64,000 nt of DNA from Bradyrhizobium sp. Ghvi (GCF_900115265.1 NZ_FOVU01000017.1:20445-84444); one strand, 5' to 3'. Counted from the stretch's first letter, positions 27,550 through 36,530 are shown. Notes: generated from the sequence alone by a model not told the origin. Numbers and translations are program-made.

Positions 27550-28017
27550 GTGAACGCACCAAGCCGCCTCGATACGACGCCGCGCCTGGAGGACTTCCCC
27601 TTCCGCCTCAGCGACAATGTCCGTTTCGGCGATCTCGATCCCAATCAGCACGTCAACAACGCGGTCTACGCCACCTATTTCGAGACCGGCCGCGTCACGC
27701 TGATGAAGCTTCCCCAATACGGGCTGACGCCGCCGGGCCTCGCCTGGATCATGGTGCGGCTCGACATGCATTTCCGCGCCGAGCTGCGCTGGCCGAACAC
27801 GATCGAGCTCGGTCTCGGCGTGGTGAAGCTGGGACGAACGTCGGTGACCTTCGAGCAGGTCGTGTTCTCGGACGGCAAATGCATCGCCTCGGCGACATCG
27901 GTCGGCGTCTTGCTCGACGAGATGACGCGCCGGCCGGCCCCGCTGACCCCTGAGGTGATCGCGAAGTTCAAGCCCTGGCACAAGCGCGGCATCGAGGTCG
28001 CGCCGCCGAGGACTTAA
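27550..28017 (+). CDS. Hotdog-fold acyl-CoA thioesterase
   Basis: The 155-residue protein is a 4-hydroxybenzoyl-CoA thioesterase-type hotdog enzyme. It carries GDLDPNQHVNNAVYATYFETGR, in which the Asp and the HVNN motif supply the active site, followed by the usual basic strands RAELRWPNTIELGLGV. A GTG start at 27550 is chosen because CGGAG sits eight bases upstream; an ATG at 27526 would add eight residues without a clear ribosome binding site. It probably cleaves acyl-CoA or acyl-ACP thioesters in the cytoplasm. It is divergent from the reductase gene and convergent with the ferredoxin gene. Confidence 0.85.
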   Translation: MNAPSRLDTTPRLEDFPFRLSDNVRFGDLDPNQHVNNAVYATYFETGRVTLMKLPQYGLTPPGLAWIMVRLDMHFRAELRWPNTIELGLGVVKLGRTSVTFEQVVFSDGKCIASATSVGVLLDEMTRRPAPLTPEVIAKFKPWHKRGIEVAPPRT

Positions 28018-28100
28018 TGCCTGATCCGGACCCCGCCGGCCGCGTCAGCACAAAGCGTGCAGCGGTTTTCCGAAAGGTCATGCACTCATAAAAAGAAGGA

Positions 28101-28421
28101 TCAGGCCTGGCGTTCAGGCGTCCCGACAACCAGCCCGTCGAGTTCGTCGGAGACCTTGATCTGGCAGGACAGGCGCGAGTTCGGGCGCACGTCGAAGCCG
28201 AAGTCGAGCATGTCCTCTTCCATCGGTGTCGGGCTGCCGACCTTCTCGCGCCAGGCTTCGTCGACATAGACATGGCAGGTCGCGCAGGCACAGGCGCCGC
28301 CGCACTCGGCCTCGATGCCGGGAATGCTATTGCGGATGGCGGCTTCCATCACGGTCGCGCCGTTCTCGACTTCCACCGTGCGGGTTTCGCCCTTGTGGTC
28401 GACAAAGTGAATTTTGGCCAT
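28101..28421 (-). CDS. [2Fe-2S] ferredoxin, adrenodoxin type
   Basis: This 106-residue protein binds a [2Fe-2S] cluster through C40, C46 and C49 (C-x5-C-x2-C in ECGGACACATCHVY) and C86 in RLSCQIKV. The spacing and overall sequence match the FdVI/adrenodoxin group of alphaproteobacterial ferredoxins, which pass electrons to cytochromes P450 or assembly systems. No P450 is near, but a ferredoxin-NADP+ reductase is, and could reduce it. It is monocistronic, convergent with the thioesterase. Confidence 0.93.
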   Translation of the reverse strand: MAKIHFVDHKGETRTVEVENGATVMEAAIRNSIPGIEAECGGACACATCHVYVDEAWREKVGSPTPMEEDMLDFGFDVRPNSRLSCQIKVSDELDGLVVGTPERQA

Positions 28422-28598
28422 GTGTTCTCGTGCTGACGCGATCTGGGGAAAAGGAGAGTCCGGGTTGTCCTATAACGGGTCGCTCAGGGCCGCGCCATAG
28501 CGTTTTCAGGCGACGTGGGCCCCGGCTCGCGTGACAAAACCGCTTCAAAACAAAAGACTAGTGCGCAACGTCCGCACTTCGGGACGATGCCGGTCTCC

Positions 28599-28973
28599 CT
28601 AGTGCTTGAGGATCGCCGCGATCGCGGCACGAGCCTCGGCGACCGCCTCTTTCAGGGCGGCGAAGGCGTGCGGCTGGTCTTGGCCGATCCGGATCGCGGT
28701 TTCCAGGCTGGCAGCGGCATCCGCGACGGCAAAGGCGCCGATCCCGCGCGCCGAGCCCTTGAGCTTGTGTGCAAGTGTGCCCGTTTCGGCCGGCAGCGTC
28801 GCCATCGCCGCGAGCAGCCGGACCGCCTGCTCGGCGAACATCGTAAGCACTTCCTGCTCCAGCTCGGCGTCACCGAGCGTCATGCGGGAAAGATGGTCGA
28901 GGTCGAGCGGGCTGTCGATGGGCGCAAGCGGGGGCGAAGGCATCCATTCCATCCGTTGCAGTTCAGGCGTCAT
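28599..28973 (-). CDS. Single-domain Hpt histidine phosphotransfer protein
   Basis: This 124-residue four-helix Hpt protein has the phosphorylation site H69 in the canonical LAHKLKGSARGIGA. There is nothing else in it, so it acts as a phosphorelay shuttle between a hybrid kinase and a response regulator. The start at 28973 (MTPELQ) gives a compact domain; longer in-frame ATGs add low-complexity residues. No kinase or intact response regulator is adjacent. It is divergent from the giant gpr-like gene, and the 393-base space between them holds a CtrA-type box. Partners are unknown. Confidence 0.88.
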   Translation of the reverse strand: MTPELQRMEWMPSPPLAPIDSPLDLDHLSRMTLGDAELEQEVLTMFAEQAVRLLAAMATLPAETGTLAHKLKGSARGIGAFAVADAAASLETAIRIGQDQPHAFAALKEAVAEARAAIAAILKH

Positions 28974-29163
28974 GGCGCAGGCCCCCGGCATCGCGCGATG
29001 GTCCGCCGGTCCGGCGGTTCCGCCCACCGAAGCATGGAATTGGTTAATGAAGTGTTTGGGTCGTTTTACGCAAATCCGCCCGTTTCTTGACGAAAAGTTG
29101 CCGCAATCGGCCGAGTCCAGTGGAGAATTTCATTTAGGCCTAAGGTGTTACGGCTCTTTCCTG

Positions 29164-29190
29164 TTAACGATGATTAAGAATGTCTTAATC
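29164..29190. promoter_or_regulatory. CtrA-type box in the Hpt/gpr-like intergenic region
   Basis: TTAA at 29174-29177 and TTAA at 29185-29188 are separated by exactly 7 bases, the CtrA consensus TTAA-N7-TTAA. A further TTAA at 29164-29167 precedes them. The site is also a perfect inverted repeat, GATTAAGA-ATG-TCTTAATC. It lies about 180 bases upstream of the giant gene and 200 from the Hpt gene, so it could serve either. The rest of this 393-base gap shows no other gene. Confidence 0.6.
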
Positions 29191-29366
29191 GCGGGCATTT
29201 CATTCGCAACGCTCTGCCAATAGGATGTTGCGGAAATTGGCGGACAAGCCATCCGGGTGGGGATGGCTCGGAGATCCGCGCAAGCGGCATGATCCGGACT
29301 GTGGGCTTGCGTAGCGCGCAGAGCTCGCGGGGGGACGCGTACAAGTAACGAGGGCTCGGACTGAAC

Positions 29367-32300
29367 ATGGCCAATACTCCCAAAAAGGTCAAAGACCCCA
29401 CAGAAGTTGCGCTTTCTGCGATTCAGGAAGCCCTCAACATCAGCGACACGGCTGCCGATACCAGCCGCAATGCATCCATGCGCAACGAATCGGCACCACC
29501 GGTCGTACCGCCCGCACCTCCCGTGTTCGACGAACCGGCCTTCGAGCCGCGTGCTGCCGCCAACGAGCGCGCCGTGTTCGATTCCCTCGAGGAACCGCGC
29601 CCCTCGCGCCGCGCCGCCAATGACGACCGCGAGACCATCGGCCAACTGCTCCAGTCGCTGCAAACGGGCCGCCCTGCCCGCAACATCTACACTGGCGCGA
29701 CCATTTTCACCGTCGTGTGGCTCGCCGCCTGTGCCGCGCTGACCGTCGGATTCCTGCCCTCGATCCGGGCCGCCATGGGCGAGAGCGGCGGCGTGCTGGC
29801 CATCGCCGGCCTCGCCACGATGTTCTTCGCGCCCATCATGTTGTTCTACTTCCTCGCCAGCCTGGTCTGGCGCGGCCAGCAGATGAGTCAGGTCGCGCAG
29901 GCGATGGCGCAGGTCGCGATCCGCTTCTCCGAGCCGGAAGGCTCGGCCTCCGATTCCATGGTCACCGTCGGCCAGGCCATCCGCCGCGAGGTCGCCGCGA
30001 TGGGCGACGGCATCGAGCGCGCGATCGCGCGTGCCGGCGAACTCGAGACACTGGTCGCCAACGAGGTCGCGGCGCTGGAGCGCGCTTATTCCGACAACGA
30101 AGTCCGCATCCGCGCCCTGCTCCAGGACATCGCCCATCAACGCGACAACCTGGTCGGCCAGGCCGAGCAGGTCCGCAGCGCCATTTCCGGCGTGCAGATC
30201 GACCTTCGCCATGACATCGCGTTGATCTCGGACGCCATCGCCTCGCGTGTCGACGAAGTCGCAAAATCCATTACCGGCGCGCTGGAAGAGCGCGGCGCCC
30301 ACATCACGAGCGCGCTCAGCCATGCCGGCGACAACATGATCCTGGCGCTCGGCGAGCGTGGCGGCGACCTGCTCGACCGTCTCGAGGAGGCCAGCGCAGA
30401 GACCACCCGCGCGGTGCTCGACGCGAGCGAGCGGCTGACCACCAGTCTCAACTTCAAGACCGGCCACGTCCACGACGAGTTCGTCGATCTCGCCGACCGC
30501 GTCCACGAGATGCTCAACGAGCGCATCGACCGCATCACCGGCGAGTTCGAGCAGCGTTCCGCGGCGATCGTCGACGGCATCTCCGAGCGCACCGAGCAGG
30601 TGCACGACTCCTTGAAGAATTCGTCGGACTCGTTGCTGCTCGAGCTCGAGCTGCGCTCGAACGACCTCTCCGCCAAGATCGACGACGCCGGCAACCGCCT
30701 CGCCGGCCAGATCATGACTTCCGGCGACAAGGCGAGCGAAGCGCTCGATGCCACCGTCAACACCCTCGTCGCCAAGGTCGTCAGCCAGACCGAGACCGCG
30801 CACGACTCGCTGTCGCTGCAGATGAGCGCGTTCGACGAGCTGGTGAAGAACCAGGGAACCGAGCTGGTGGAGAAGTTCGCCCGCGATTCCGGCACGCTGG
30901 GTGCCCTGATCACGCGCCACATCTCCGAGTTCGACCGCACCGTGAAGACCTTCGGCGGCGAAATCGTCGAACGCATGGGCCAGCGCACGCACGACATCCA
31001 CGAATCGCTGAAGACCTATGTCGACAATTTCGACACCCGCTTCACCTCGAGCGGTGGTGAGATCACCGCCATTCTCGACCAGCGCCTGGTCCAGTTCGAG
31101 ACCTCGATCGGCGAACGCGTGTCCAACTTGGACGCCTCGCTGAACGGCAAGATCGCCAGCCTCGACAATACGATCGAAGGCCATATCAAGACCTTCGACC
31201 ACCAGCTCGGCGGCCGCGTCGGCGCGCTCGAGCAGTCGTTCGATGCACGTGCGAAGTCCGTTACCGAGACGATCGACGGCCGCCTCAACACGCTGTCCAC
31301 GATGCTGACCGACGGTGCAACGCAGGCGATCCAGTCGATCGACTCCCGTCTCAACCACCTCACGACGTCGCTGACCGACGGCGCTTCGCAGACGATCCAG
31401 TCGATCGATACCCGCCTGACCCACCTCACCACCACCCTGACCGGCGGTGCGACGCAGGCGCTCGAATCCATCGACTCCCGCCTGACCTACCTGACTTCGG
31501 CGCTGACCAACGGCGCCTCGCAGGCCGTGCAGTCGATCGACACCCGCCTCACCCTGCTGAACTCGACGCTCACGGACGGCACGGCGCAGGCAATCGAGGC
31601 CGTCGACCGCCGCATCACGAGTGTCGGCGAGCTCATCGATGGCCGCAGCATGCACCTGACCGACACGGTCACGGCGCGCTTCCAGGACATCCAGCAGGCG
31701 ATCGAGACCAAGGTCGGCTCGGTCGCGAGCGACATCGACATCCGCGTGGCGCAGTTCGAAGACCTGCTCGGCTCGCGTGTCGAGGCCGTCGCCGGCCGCA
31801 TCGAGAGCAGCGGCCGCCAGGCCAGCGAGGACATGATGTCCCGCGCCGAGATGATCTCGACCGCGATCCGCTCGCATGTCGAGGACGCCGAGCGCTCGCT
31901 CACCAACCTCGTGGTCAACACCAGCGAGACGATCCAGACCGGTGCGCGCGCCGCGCAGCAGTCGCTGATGACGGTCTCCTCCGACGTCAACGCCCAGCTC
32001 AAGATGACCTCTGCCGAGGTCGAGCGCGCGCTGACTGCGGTCGGCACCGGTGCTGCGAACTCGATCCTGACCAGCGCCCGTGAGGCGCAGTCGTCCCTGG
32101 TCGCCGCCTCGGGCGATGCCTCCAACCAGATCAAGGGGCTCGCCGCCGACGTCGAACGCACGCTCTCCGCGGCCGGCTCGGCCACCGCGGCCTCGATCCT
32201 GGCCGGCGCCCGCGAGGTGCAGACCACGCTCGTCACCGCCTCGTCGGATGCGGCCAACCACGTCAAGACGCTCACCGCCGACGTGCAGCGCTCGCTGTCG

Positions 32301-35147
32301 CTGGCCGGCACCACCACGGCGGAATCGATCACTGCCGGCGCCCGCGACGCGCAGAGCACGCTGATCGCGGCCTCGACCGAGACCGCCAACCAGATCAAGG
32401 CGCTGTCCTCCGACGTGCAGCGCTCGCTGTCGATGGCGGGCACCGCGACGGCCGAGACCATCATGACGGGCGCGCGTGAAGCCCAGAGCACCCTCGTTGC
32501 CGGATCTGCGGATGCGGCCAACCAGGTCAAGGCTCTGACGGCCGACGTGCAGCGTTCGCTCTCCATGGCCGGCACTTCGACGGCGGAGAGCATTCTGGCC
32601 GGCGCGCGCGAAGCTCAGAGCACGCTTGTGAATGCGTCCTCGGAGGCGGCGAGCCAGGTCAAGTCGCTCGCGGCCGAGGTGCACCGTTCGCTGTCGCAGG
32701 TCGGCCAGACCAGCGCGGAGACGATCACGGCCAGCGCCCGCGACGCCCAGAGCACCCTGCTCGCGGTTTCGGCCGAGCAGACCGGCCAGGTCCGCTCGCT
32801 CGCAGCCGAGATGCAGCGCGCGCTGGCGACCGCCGGCGGCGCCACCATCGAGGCGCTCACCAGCGGCGTCCGCGAGGCCCAGGGCACTTTGATCACCGCG
32901 TCGACCGACGCGGCGAGCCAGATCAAGTCGCTGACGACGGACATCGAGCGCACGCTGACCGCGGTCGGCGCCGACACTGCTTCGACCATCCTCAACAGTG
33001 CCCGCGAGGCGCAGACCTCGCTGACCTCGACCTCGGCGGATGCCGCAAGCCAGATCCGCACGATCTCGACCGAGATCGAGCGCGCGCTGAGCACGGCGAC
33101 GGCGAACGCGACCAGCGACATCCAGAGCAGCGCGCTCAACGCCCAGAACGCGCTGATCTCCGCCTCCAACGAGGCGAGTTCGCGGGTCAAGTCGAGTTCG
33201 GCCGACGTCGAGCGTTCGGTGCTCGCGGCCAGCTCGAGCTTCGGCCAGGCCATGACCGGCAAGACCGACGAGATCGTCACTTATGTGCAGCAGCAGGCCG
33301 ACCGCCTCTCGAGCATGATCGACGCCAAGCGCGGCTCGCTCGTGGACGCGATCGGCTCGAAGGCCAGCCAGCTCACGCTCGACATCGACCGCGTCACCTC
33401 CGACGCGCTGAAGTCGATCGAGACGCGCGGCCAGGCCTTCTCGCAGACCATGATGGGCAACGGCAACGAAGTCGCGCGCACCATCAACGCCGCGAGCGAG
33501 GTCGCAACCAGTGCGGTCGGCCGTTCGCTCAAGGACCTCGAGCAGGCCTCGCGCACGGCGATCGACCAGTCGCGCCAGGTCTCGATCGCAGCCGTCACCG
33601 AGATGCAGGAGACCAGCAAGATCCTGCGTACCGACACCATCGCCCTGTTCGAGCGCCTGCGCGAAGGCAACATCCTCCTCCAGGAGGTGCTGACCGGTGC
33701 GCACGACAACCTCAACTCGCTCGAGCGGGCGCTGGTGACGCGCGTCGCCGACTTCGTCTCGGCGATGAACGACGTGACCTCGCGCAACGGCGCAGCGACG
33801 CAGAACCTGGAAGACCAGCTCAACGTGTTCAATTCGAAGACCACGAAGGCGCTCCAGGACCTCGGCGAGTTGTCGACCCAGTTCGACGCCCACGGCAAGG
33901 CGCTGGTCGATGCCGCCCAGGTGGTCGAGCAGAGCAACAAGAACACCACCGCCTCGCTCGCCGAACGCAAGGCGGCACTGGAATCGCTCGTCACCACCAT
34001 CGACCTGCGCACCGCCGATCTCGACCAGCGCCTGTCGCGCTTCACCGGGCTGCTCGATGAGTCGCTCGCTGCGGCCGAAGAGCGCGCCCGCGACATCGCC
34101 CGCGTGGTCGCTGAGACCGCCGGTGCGGGCTCGGCCGCGATCACCCGCCAGTTCGAGGCGGTGCGGTCGGCCTCCGAAGAGGAGCATCGCCAGACCATCG
34201 AGGCCATGCACGACATCTACCGCCAGACCACGGACGAAGCGGATGCGATGTTCAAGCAGTCGACCGAGAAGTTCGGCAACCTCGTGGCCAGCATGAAGCA
34301 GATGGCGCTCGAGATGCACAACGAGCTCGAAGCCACCCGCAACGAGCTGCGCCGCGGCGTGCTCGAGATGCCGCAGGAGGCCGCCGAGAGCACCGCGCAG
34401 ATGCGCAAGGTGATCGTCGACCAGATCGAGGCGCTCGCCGAGCTCAACCGCATCGTGGCCCAGCACGGCCGCGGCCTCGACGTCACCACGACGAGCCGCG
34501 CTTCTGCGGCCGTCCAGCGCCAGGAAGAGCCGATCATGGCGACTGCAGGCGTTCGTGTCACCGAAACCCGCATGCGCGACACCGGCAGCGCCTCGACGCT
34601 GCCACCGCCAGACCTCGGCTTGCCTGCCTCCTCGCGTCGCACCGAGGCTCCGCCGGTCGCCCCCGGCGGCAACGACCAAGGCCGCGACGGCTGGCTGTCG
34701 GATCTGCTCAACCGCACCGACGCGAACCAGGGCGCTCCGTCCGGCCGTGAGGCCCCGCGTGGCCGCCAGGCTGCACCCTCGCCGCAGCCGCAGGCCCCGC
34801 AGGCCAGCAGCAATCCGCTGGAATCCCTGTCGCTCGACATCGGCCGACTGATGGACCGCAACCTCGCGGCCGAGATGTGGGACCGCTACCAGCGCGGCGA
34901 GAACAAGGCCTTCACCAAGCGCCTGTACACGCCCGCCGGCCAGAAGGCCTTTGACGAGGTGGCCCGCAAGTATCGCGCCGACCGCAACTTCAAGGGCACG
35001 GTCGACCGCTATATCGGCGAGTTCGAACGCCTGCTCGACGAAGTCGCCCGCGATGGCCGCGGTCCGCAGGAGCTGCGCAGCCACCTGACCTCGGAGACGG
35101 GTCTGGTGTACACGCTGCTCGCGCATGCGGCGGGTCGGCTGGGATAA
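29367..35147 (+). CDS. Giant apolipoprotein-like repeat protein, GPR/RgsE-type polar growth factor
   Basis: This 1926-residue protein has a Pro-rich cytoplasmic N-terminus, two membrane helices at about residues 108-128 and 137-163, then some 1500 residues of almost unbroken amphipathic helix, a Pro/Gln-rich linker, and a conserved C-terminal domain of about 110 residues (LSLDIGRLMDRNLAAEMW...KYRADRNFKGTVDRYIGEFERLL). Tandem repeats of 22 and 44 residues, multiples of 11, are visible. Size and layout match GPR of Agrobacterium and RgsE of Sinorhizobium, which form a ring at the growing pole in polar-growing Hyphomicrobiales. The assignment is by architecture. A strong terminator follows, and a diverged partial copy of its 3' end lies 1.25 kb downstream. 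Confidence 0.8.
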   Translation: MANTPKKVKDPTEVALSAIQEALNISDTAADTSRNASMRNESAPPVVPPAPPVFDEPAFEPRAAANERAVFDSLEEPRPSRRAANDDRETIGQLLQSLQTGRPARNIYTGATIFTVVWLAACAALTVGFLPSIRAAMGESGGVLAIAGLATMFFAPIMLFYFLASLVWRGQQMSQVAQAMAQVAIRFSEPEGSASDSMVTVGQAIRREVAAMGDGIERAIARAGELETLVANEVAALERAYSDNEVRIRALLQDIAHQRDNLVGQAEQVRSAISGVQIDLRHDIALISDAIASRVDEVAKSITGALEERGAHITSALSHAGDNMILALGERGGDLLDRLEEASAETTRAVLDASERLTTSLNFKTGHVHDEFVDLADRVHEMLNERIDRITGEFEQRSAAIVDGISERTEQVHDSLKNSSDSLLLELELRSNDLSAKIDDAGNRLAGQIMTSGDKASEALDATVNTLVAKVVSQTETAHDSLSLQMSAFDELVKNQGTELVEKFARDSGTLGALITRHISEFDRTVKTFGGEIVERMGQRTHDIHESLKTYVDNFDTRFTSSGGEITAILDQRLVQFETSIGERVSNLDASLNGKIASLDNTIEGHIKTFDHQLGGRVGALEQSFDARAKSVTETIDGRLNTLSTMLTDGATQAIQSIDSRLNHLTTSLTDGASQTIQSIDTRLTHLTTTLTGGATQALESIDSRLTYLTSALTNGASQAVQSIDTRLTLLNSTLTDGTAQAIEAVDRRITSVGELIDGRSMHLTDTVTARFQDIQQAIETKVGSVASDIDIRVAQFEDLLGSRVEAVAGRIESSGRQASEDMMSRAEMISTAIRSHVEDAERSLTNLVVNTSETIQTGARAAQQSLMTVSSDVNAQLKMTSAEVERALTAVGTGAANSILTSAREAQSSLVAASGDASNQIKGLAADVERTLSAAGSATAASILAGAREVQTTLVTASSDAANHVKTLTADVQRSLSLAGTTTAESITAGARDAQSTLIAASTETANQIKALSSDVQRSLSMAGTATAETIMTGAREAQSTLVAGSADAANQVKALTADVQRSLSMAGTSTAESILAGAREAQSTLVNASSEAASQVKSLAAEVHRSLSQVGQTSAETITASARDAQSTLLAVSAEQTGQVRSLAAEMQRALATAGGATIEALTSGVREAQGTLITASTDAASQIKSLTTDIERTLTAVGADTASTILNSAREAQTSLTSTSADAASQIRTISTEIERALSTATANATSDIQSSALNAQNALISASNEASSRVKSSSADVERSVLAASSSFGQAMTGKTDEIVTYVQQQADRLSSMIDAKRGSLVDAIGSKASQLTLDIDRVTSDALKSIETRGQAFSQTMMGNGNEVARTINAASEVATSAVGRSLKDLEQASRTAIDQSRQVSIAAVTEMQETSKILRTDTIALFERLREGNILLQEVLTGAHDNLNSLERALVTRVADFVSAMNDVTSRNGAATQNLEDQLNVFNSKTTKALQDLGELSTQFDAHGKALVDAAQVVEQSNKNTTASLAERKAALESLVTTIDLRTADLDQRLSRFTGLLDESLAAAEERARDIARVVAETAGAGSAAITRQFEAVRSASEEEHRQTIEAMHDIYRQTTDEADAMFKQSTEKFGNLVASMKQMALEMHNELEATRNELRRGVLEMPQEAAESTAQMRKVIVDQIEALAELNRIVAQHGRGLDVTTTSRASAAVQRQEEPIMATAGVRVTETRMRDTGSASTLPPPDLGLPASSRRTEAPPVAPGGNDQGRDGWLSDLLNRTDANQGAPSGREAPRGRQAAPSPQPQAPQASSNPLESLSLDIGRLMDRNLAAEMWDRYQRGENKAFTKRLYTPAGQKAFDEVARKYRADRNFKGTVDRYIGEFERLLDEVARDGRGPQELRSHLTSETGLVYTLLAHAAGRLG
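31279..31608 (+). repeat. 22-residue (66-bp) tandem repeats inside the giant protein
   Basis: About five units with the pattern DSRLxxLTTxLTDGAxQxIQSI recur every 22 residues, twice the 11-residue hendecad. Such periodicity is typical of apolipoprotein A-type amphipathic helices and of right-handed or straight coiled coils. Units differ by scattered substitutions, so the array is old rather than a recent slippage product. Confidence 0.8.
31945..33264 (+). repeat. 44-residue (132-bp) tandem repeats inside the giant protein
   Basis: About ten units with the pattern AREAQSTLVxASxDAANQVK followed by LxADVQRSLSxAGTxTAESIxxG recur every 44 residues, four hendecads. The first and last units are the most diverged and the middle ones most alike, as expected for expansion by unequal crossing over within the array. 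Confidence 0.85.
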
Positions 35148-35178
35148 ACGGGCTCGTAACAGCAACCAAGAATAGGAA

Positions 35179-35205
35179 ACGGAGGCCTCACGGCCTCCGT
35201 TTTTA
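35179..35205 (+). terminator. Rho-independent terminator after the giant gene
   Basis: ACGGAGGCC and GGCCTCCGT form a 9-base perfect stem around a 4-base loop, followed by a T-rich run (TTTTATTT). It lies about 30 bases after the stop codon and marks the original end of the transcription unit. Confidence 0.88.
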
Positions 35206-35222
35206 TTTGAGCTTGTCGTTGC

Positions 35223-35278
35223 ACGCTCTCGTGCCCGGACGCGGCGCGCCACTCCTCGGCGGTGCGTGGCTGAGCCGC
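35223..35278. repeat. Extragenic repeat, fragment of a dispersed family
   Basis: CGCTCTCGTGCCCGGACGC here matches, on the opposite strand, the end of the repeat at 43536-43713 (GTCCGGGGCACGAGAGCG), and the far end GTGCGTGGCTGAGCC matches GGCTCAGCAGCGCACC there. It lies between the giant gene's terminator and the AT-richer island. The rest of the 355-base gap 35148-35502 is AT-rich and shows no gene. Confidence 0.6.
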
Positions 35279-35502
35279 ATACCGTAGCGTGGCCAAGCGC
35301 AACAGCAAAAACAACCCCATGCACAGTAGCCGCCGAGAGCAAAATCAACAATTTAGACTGAGAGCAACCCTGATTTGACTCGTCGGGCAAAACAGGTGCA
35401 TATGCTATTATTCCGAAATTATGGTCGCTTTCTCCTCTCGCGGCGCGAGTTGGTCGAATCCGGCAAATAGGTTCTATTTTTAGTTGATCGGAGGGTTAGC
35501 TA

Positions 35503-36066
35503 ATGGCTGGAGCGGGAATAGGAATCGCAATCGGCGAGTCTGGCATTGGTTCGGTTCTCAACCGCTACTCTCTAAAGGTGCCATTAAACCAGCGATCTTA
35601 CGCGTGGGAAGACCATCACGTTCGAACGCTGCTCCAAGACTTCTCAAATGCGATTGCAAGTGAAAGTAAGACTTACTTTTTGGGAACGATTGTTCTGTCT
35701 CAAACCGGCGACAATCGTTGGGAGGTTGCCGACGGCCAGCAAAGGTTGGCAACAACGGCAGTTCTGATTTCTGCCATTCGCGATCATCTATTCGCAGGTA
35801 CGTCGAACGAAAAAGAGGCCTCCCACAAATACACGCAAAACTTCCTGCTCGAGTTCGATGAAAACAGTGGCGAGCACGTCCCCAAGCTGCGTCTCAACGT
35901 AGAAGACAACGATTTTTTCGTTAGGAGCACGCTGCTCGCACCCGACAATGAGCTGAGAACCACCGCAAAAGTAAAGACCGAATCTCACGAACGATTGACA
36001 GAAGCGTCTGCCATCTGCCGGCAGCATGCGATGGCAGATGATGCACTCAAGATTTGGACAATTTGA
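35503..36066 (+). pseudogene. Truncated DUF262 (GmrS-like) gene
   Basis: The 187-residue frame is the N-terminal part of a DUF262 domain: VPLNQRSYAWEDHHVRTLLQDF, then YFLGTIVL and the ParB-like VADGQQRLATTAVLISAIRD, the nucleotide-binding DGQQR motif of GmrS-type proteins. Full-length DUF262 proteins usually run to 550-700 residues with a DUF1524/HNH nuclease end; here the frame stops after DALKIWTI and no continuation is clear. GGAGG lies eight bases before the ATG, so the piece could still be translated. Base composition is much more AT-rich than its neighbours, a sign of transfer. It was probably part of a defence-type nuclease gene, now broken. Confidence 0.75.
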
Positions 36067-36393
36067 TACGTCAGAAGATTTCCCCAGGATCGAAGCATTC
36101 CCTAAAGCCCCCCGCGTCATTCAATAGAGCGCCCTTTGGCCAATTGGGTACTGCCGACTGCCGTCTTGGAGCGTCGTTGAGTTCGATTGAGCGACGTCGT
36201 GATAGCCGACGTCGCTTCGGGCATCCTCACGACAAATCATGTTGCCCAAATCGATCGACGATCCCTCACTGATCGGGATGGAGTGGTCTCTCCGAAAGAA
36301 GGCCTCGTCAGATCCGAGCAACGCGTGTAACAATTGCAGTAGGCCGAAGCGCAGCTACTTCCATCGATCTGCTGGCGTTGCTCCTGCGCTTCT
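36067..36393. other. Degraded spacer of the AT-richer island
   Basis: No complete gene is supported in these 327 bases. Short open frames exist on both strands, including a minus-strand one at 36121-36333 containing FFRRDHSIPISEGSS, faintly like an HNH-type segment, but none has a convincing start, length or family match. It is most likely decayed remains of the DUF262 gene or of other cargo. Confidence 0.4.
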
Positions 36394-36530
36394 GTCGAAC
36401 GCTACATCAGCGAGTTCGAACGCCTGCTCGACAAAGTCGCCCGCGACGGCCGCGGCCCGCAGGAGCTGCGCAGCCACCTGACTTCGGAGATGGGGCCTGG
36501 TGTACACGCTCCTGGCACACGCGGCGGGGC
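36394..36530 (+). pseudogene. Diverged duplicate of the giant gene's 3' end
   Basis: These 137 bases align with 35001-35135 of the giant gene, with about 15 differences including one inserted base. The shared stretch encodes RYI-EFERLLD-VARDGRGPQELRSHLTSE. Several changes are synonymous (GAT/GAC, GGT/GGC, ACC/ACT), pointing to a copy that diverged as coding sequence in another lineage and was then frameshifted. With the intact end at 35001-35147 it forms a direct repeat around the DUF262-bearing island. Confidence 0.85.

Noticed and set aside
31279..33264. Possible CRISPR or minisatellite
   Set aside because: The regular spacing is protein-coding: units of 66 and 132 bases keep frame, with many synonymous changes, and no spacers are present.
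29148..35390. A 2080-codon open frame on the minus strand opposite the giant gene
   Set aside because: It mirrors the repeat-rich, GC-biased coding of the plus strand, which removes stop codons from the antisense frame. It has a very biased composition (Arg, His, Gly, Asp, Leu), no ribosome binding site, and no family signal.
36121..36333. Minus-strand frame with FFRRDHSIPISEGSS, faintly HNH-like
   Set aside because: Too short, no convincing metal-binding pair, no start site; noted only as decayed sequence.
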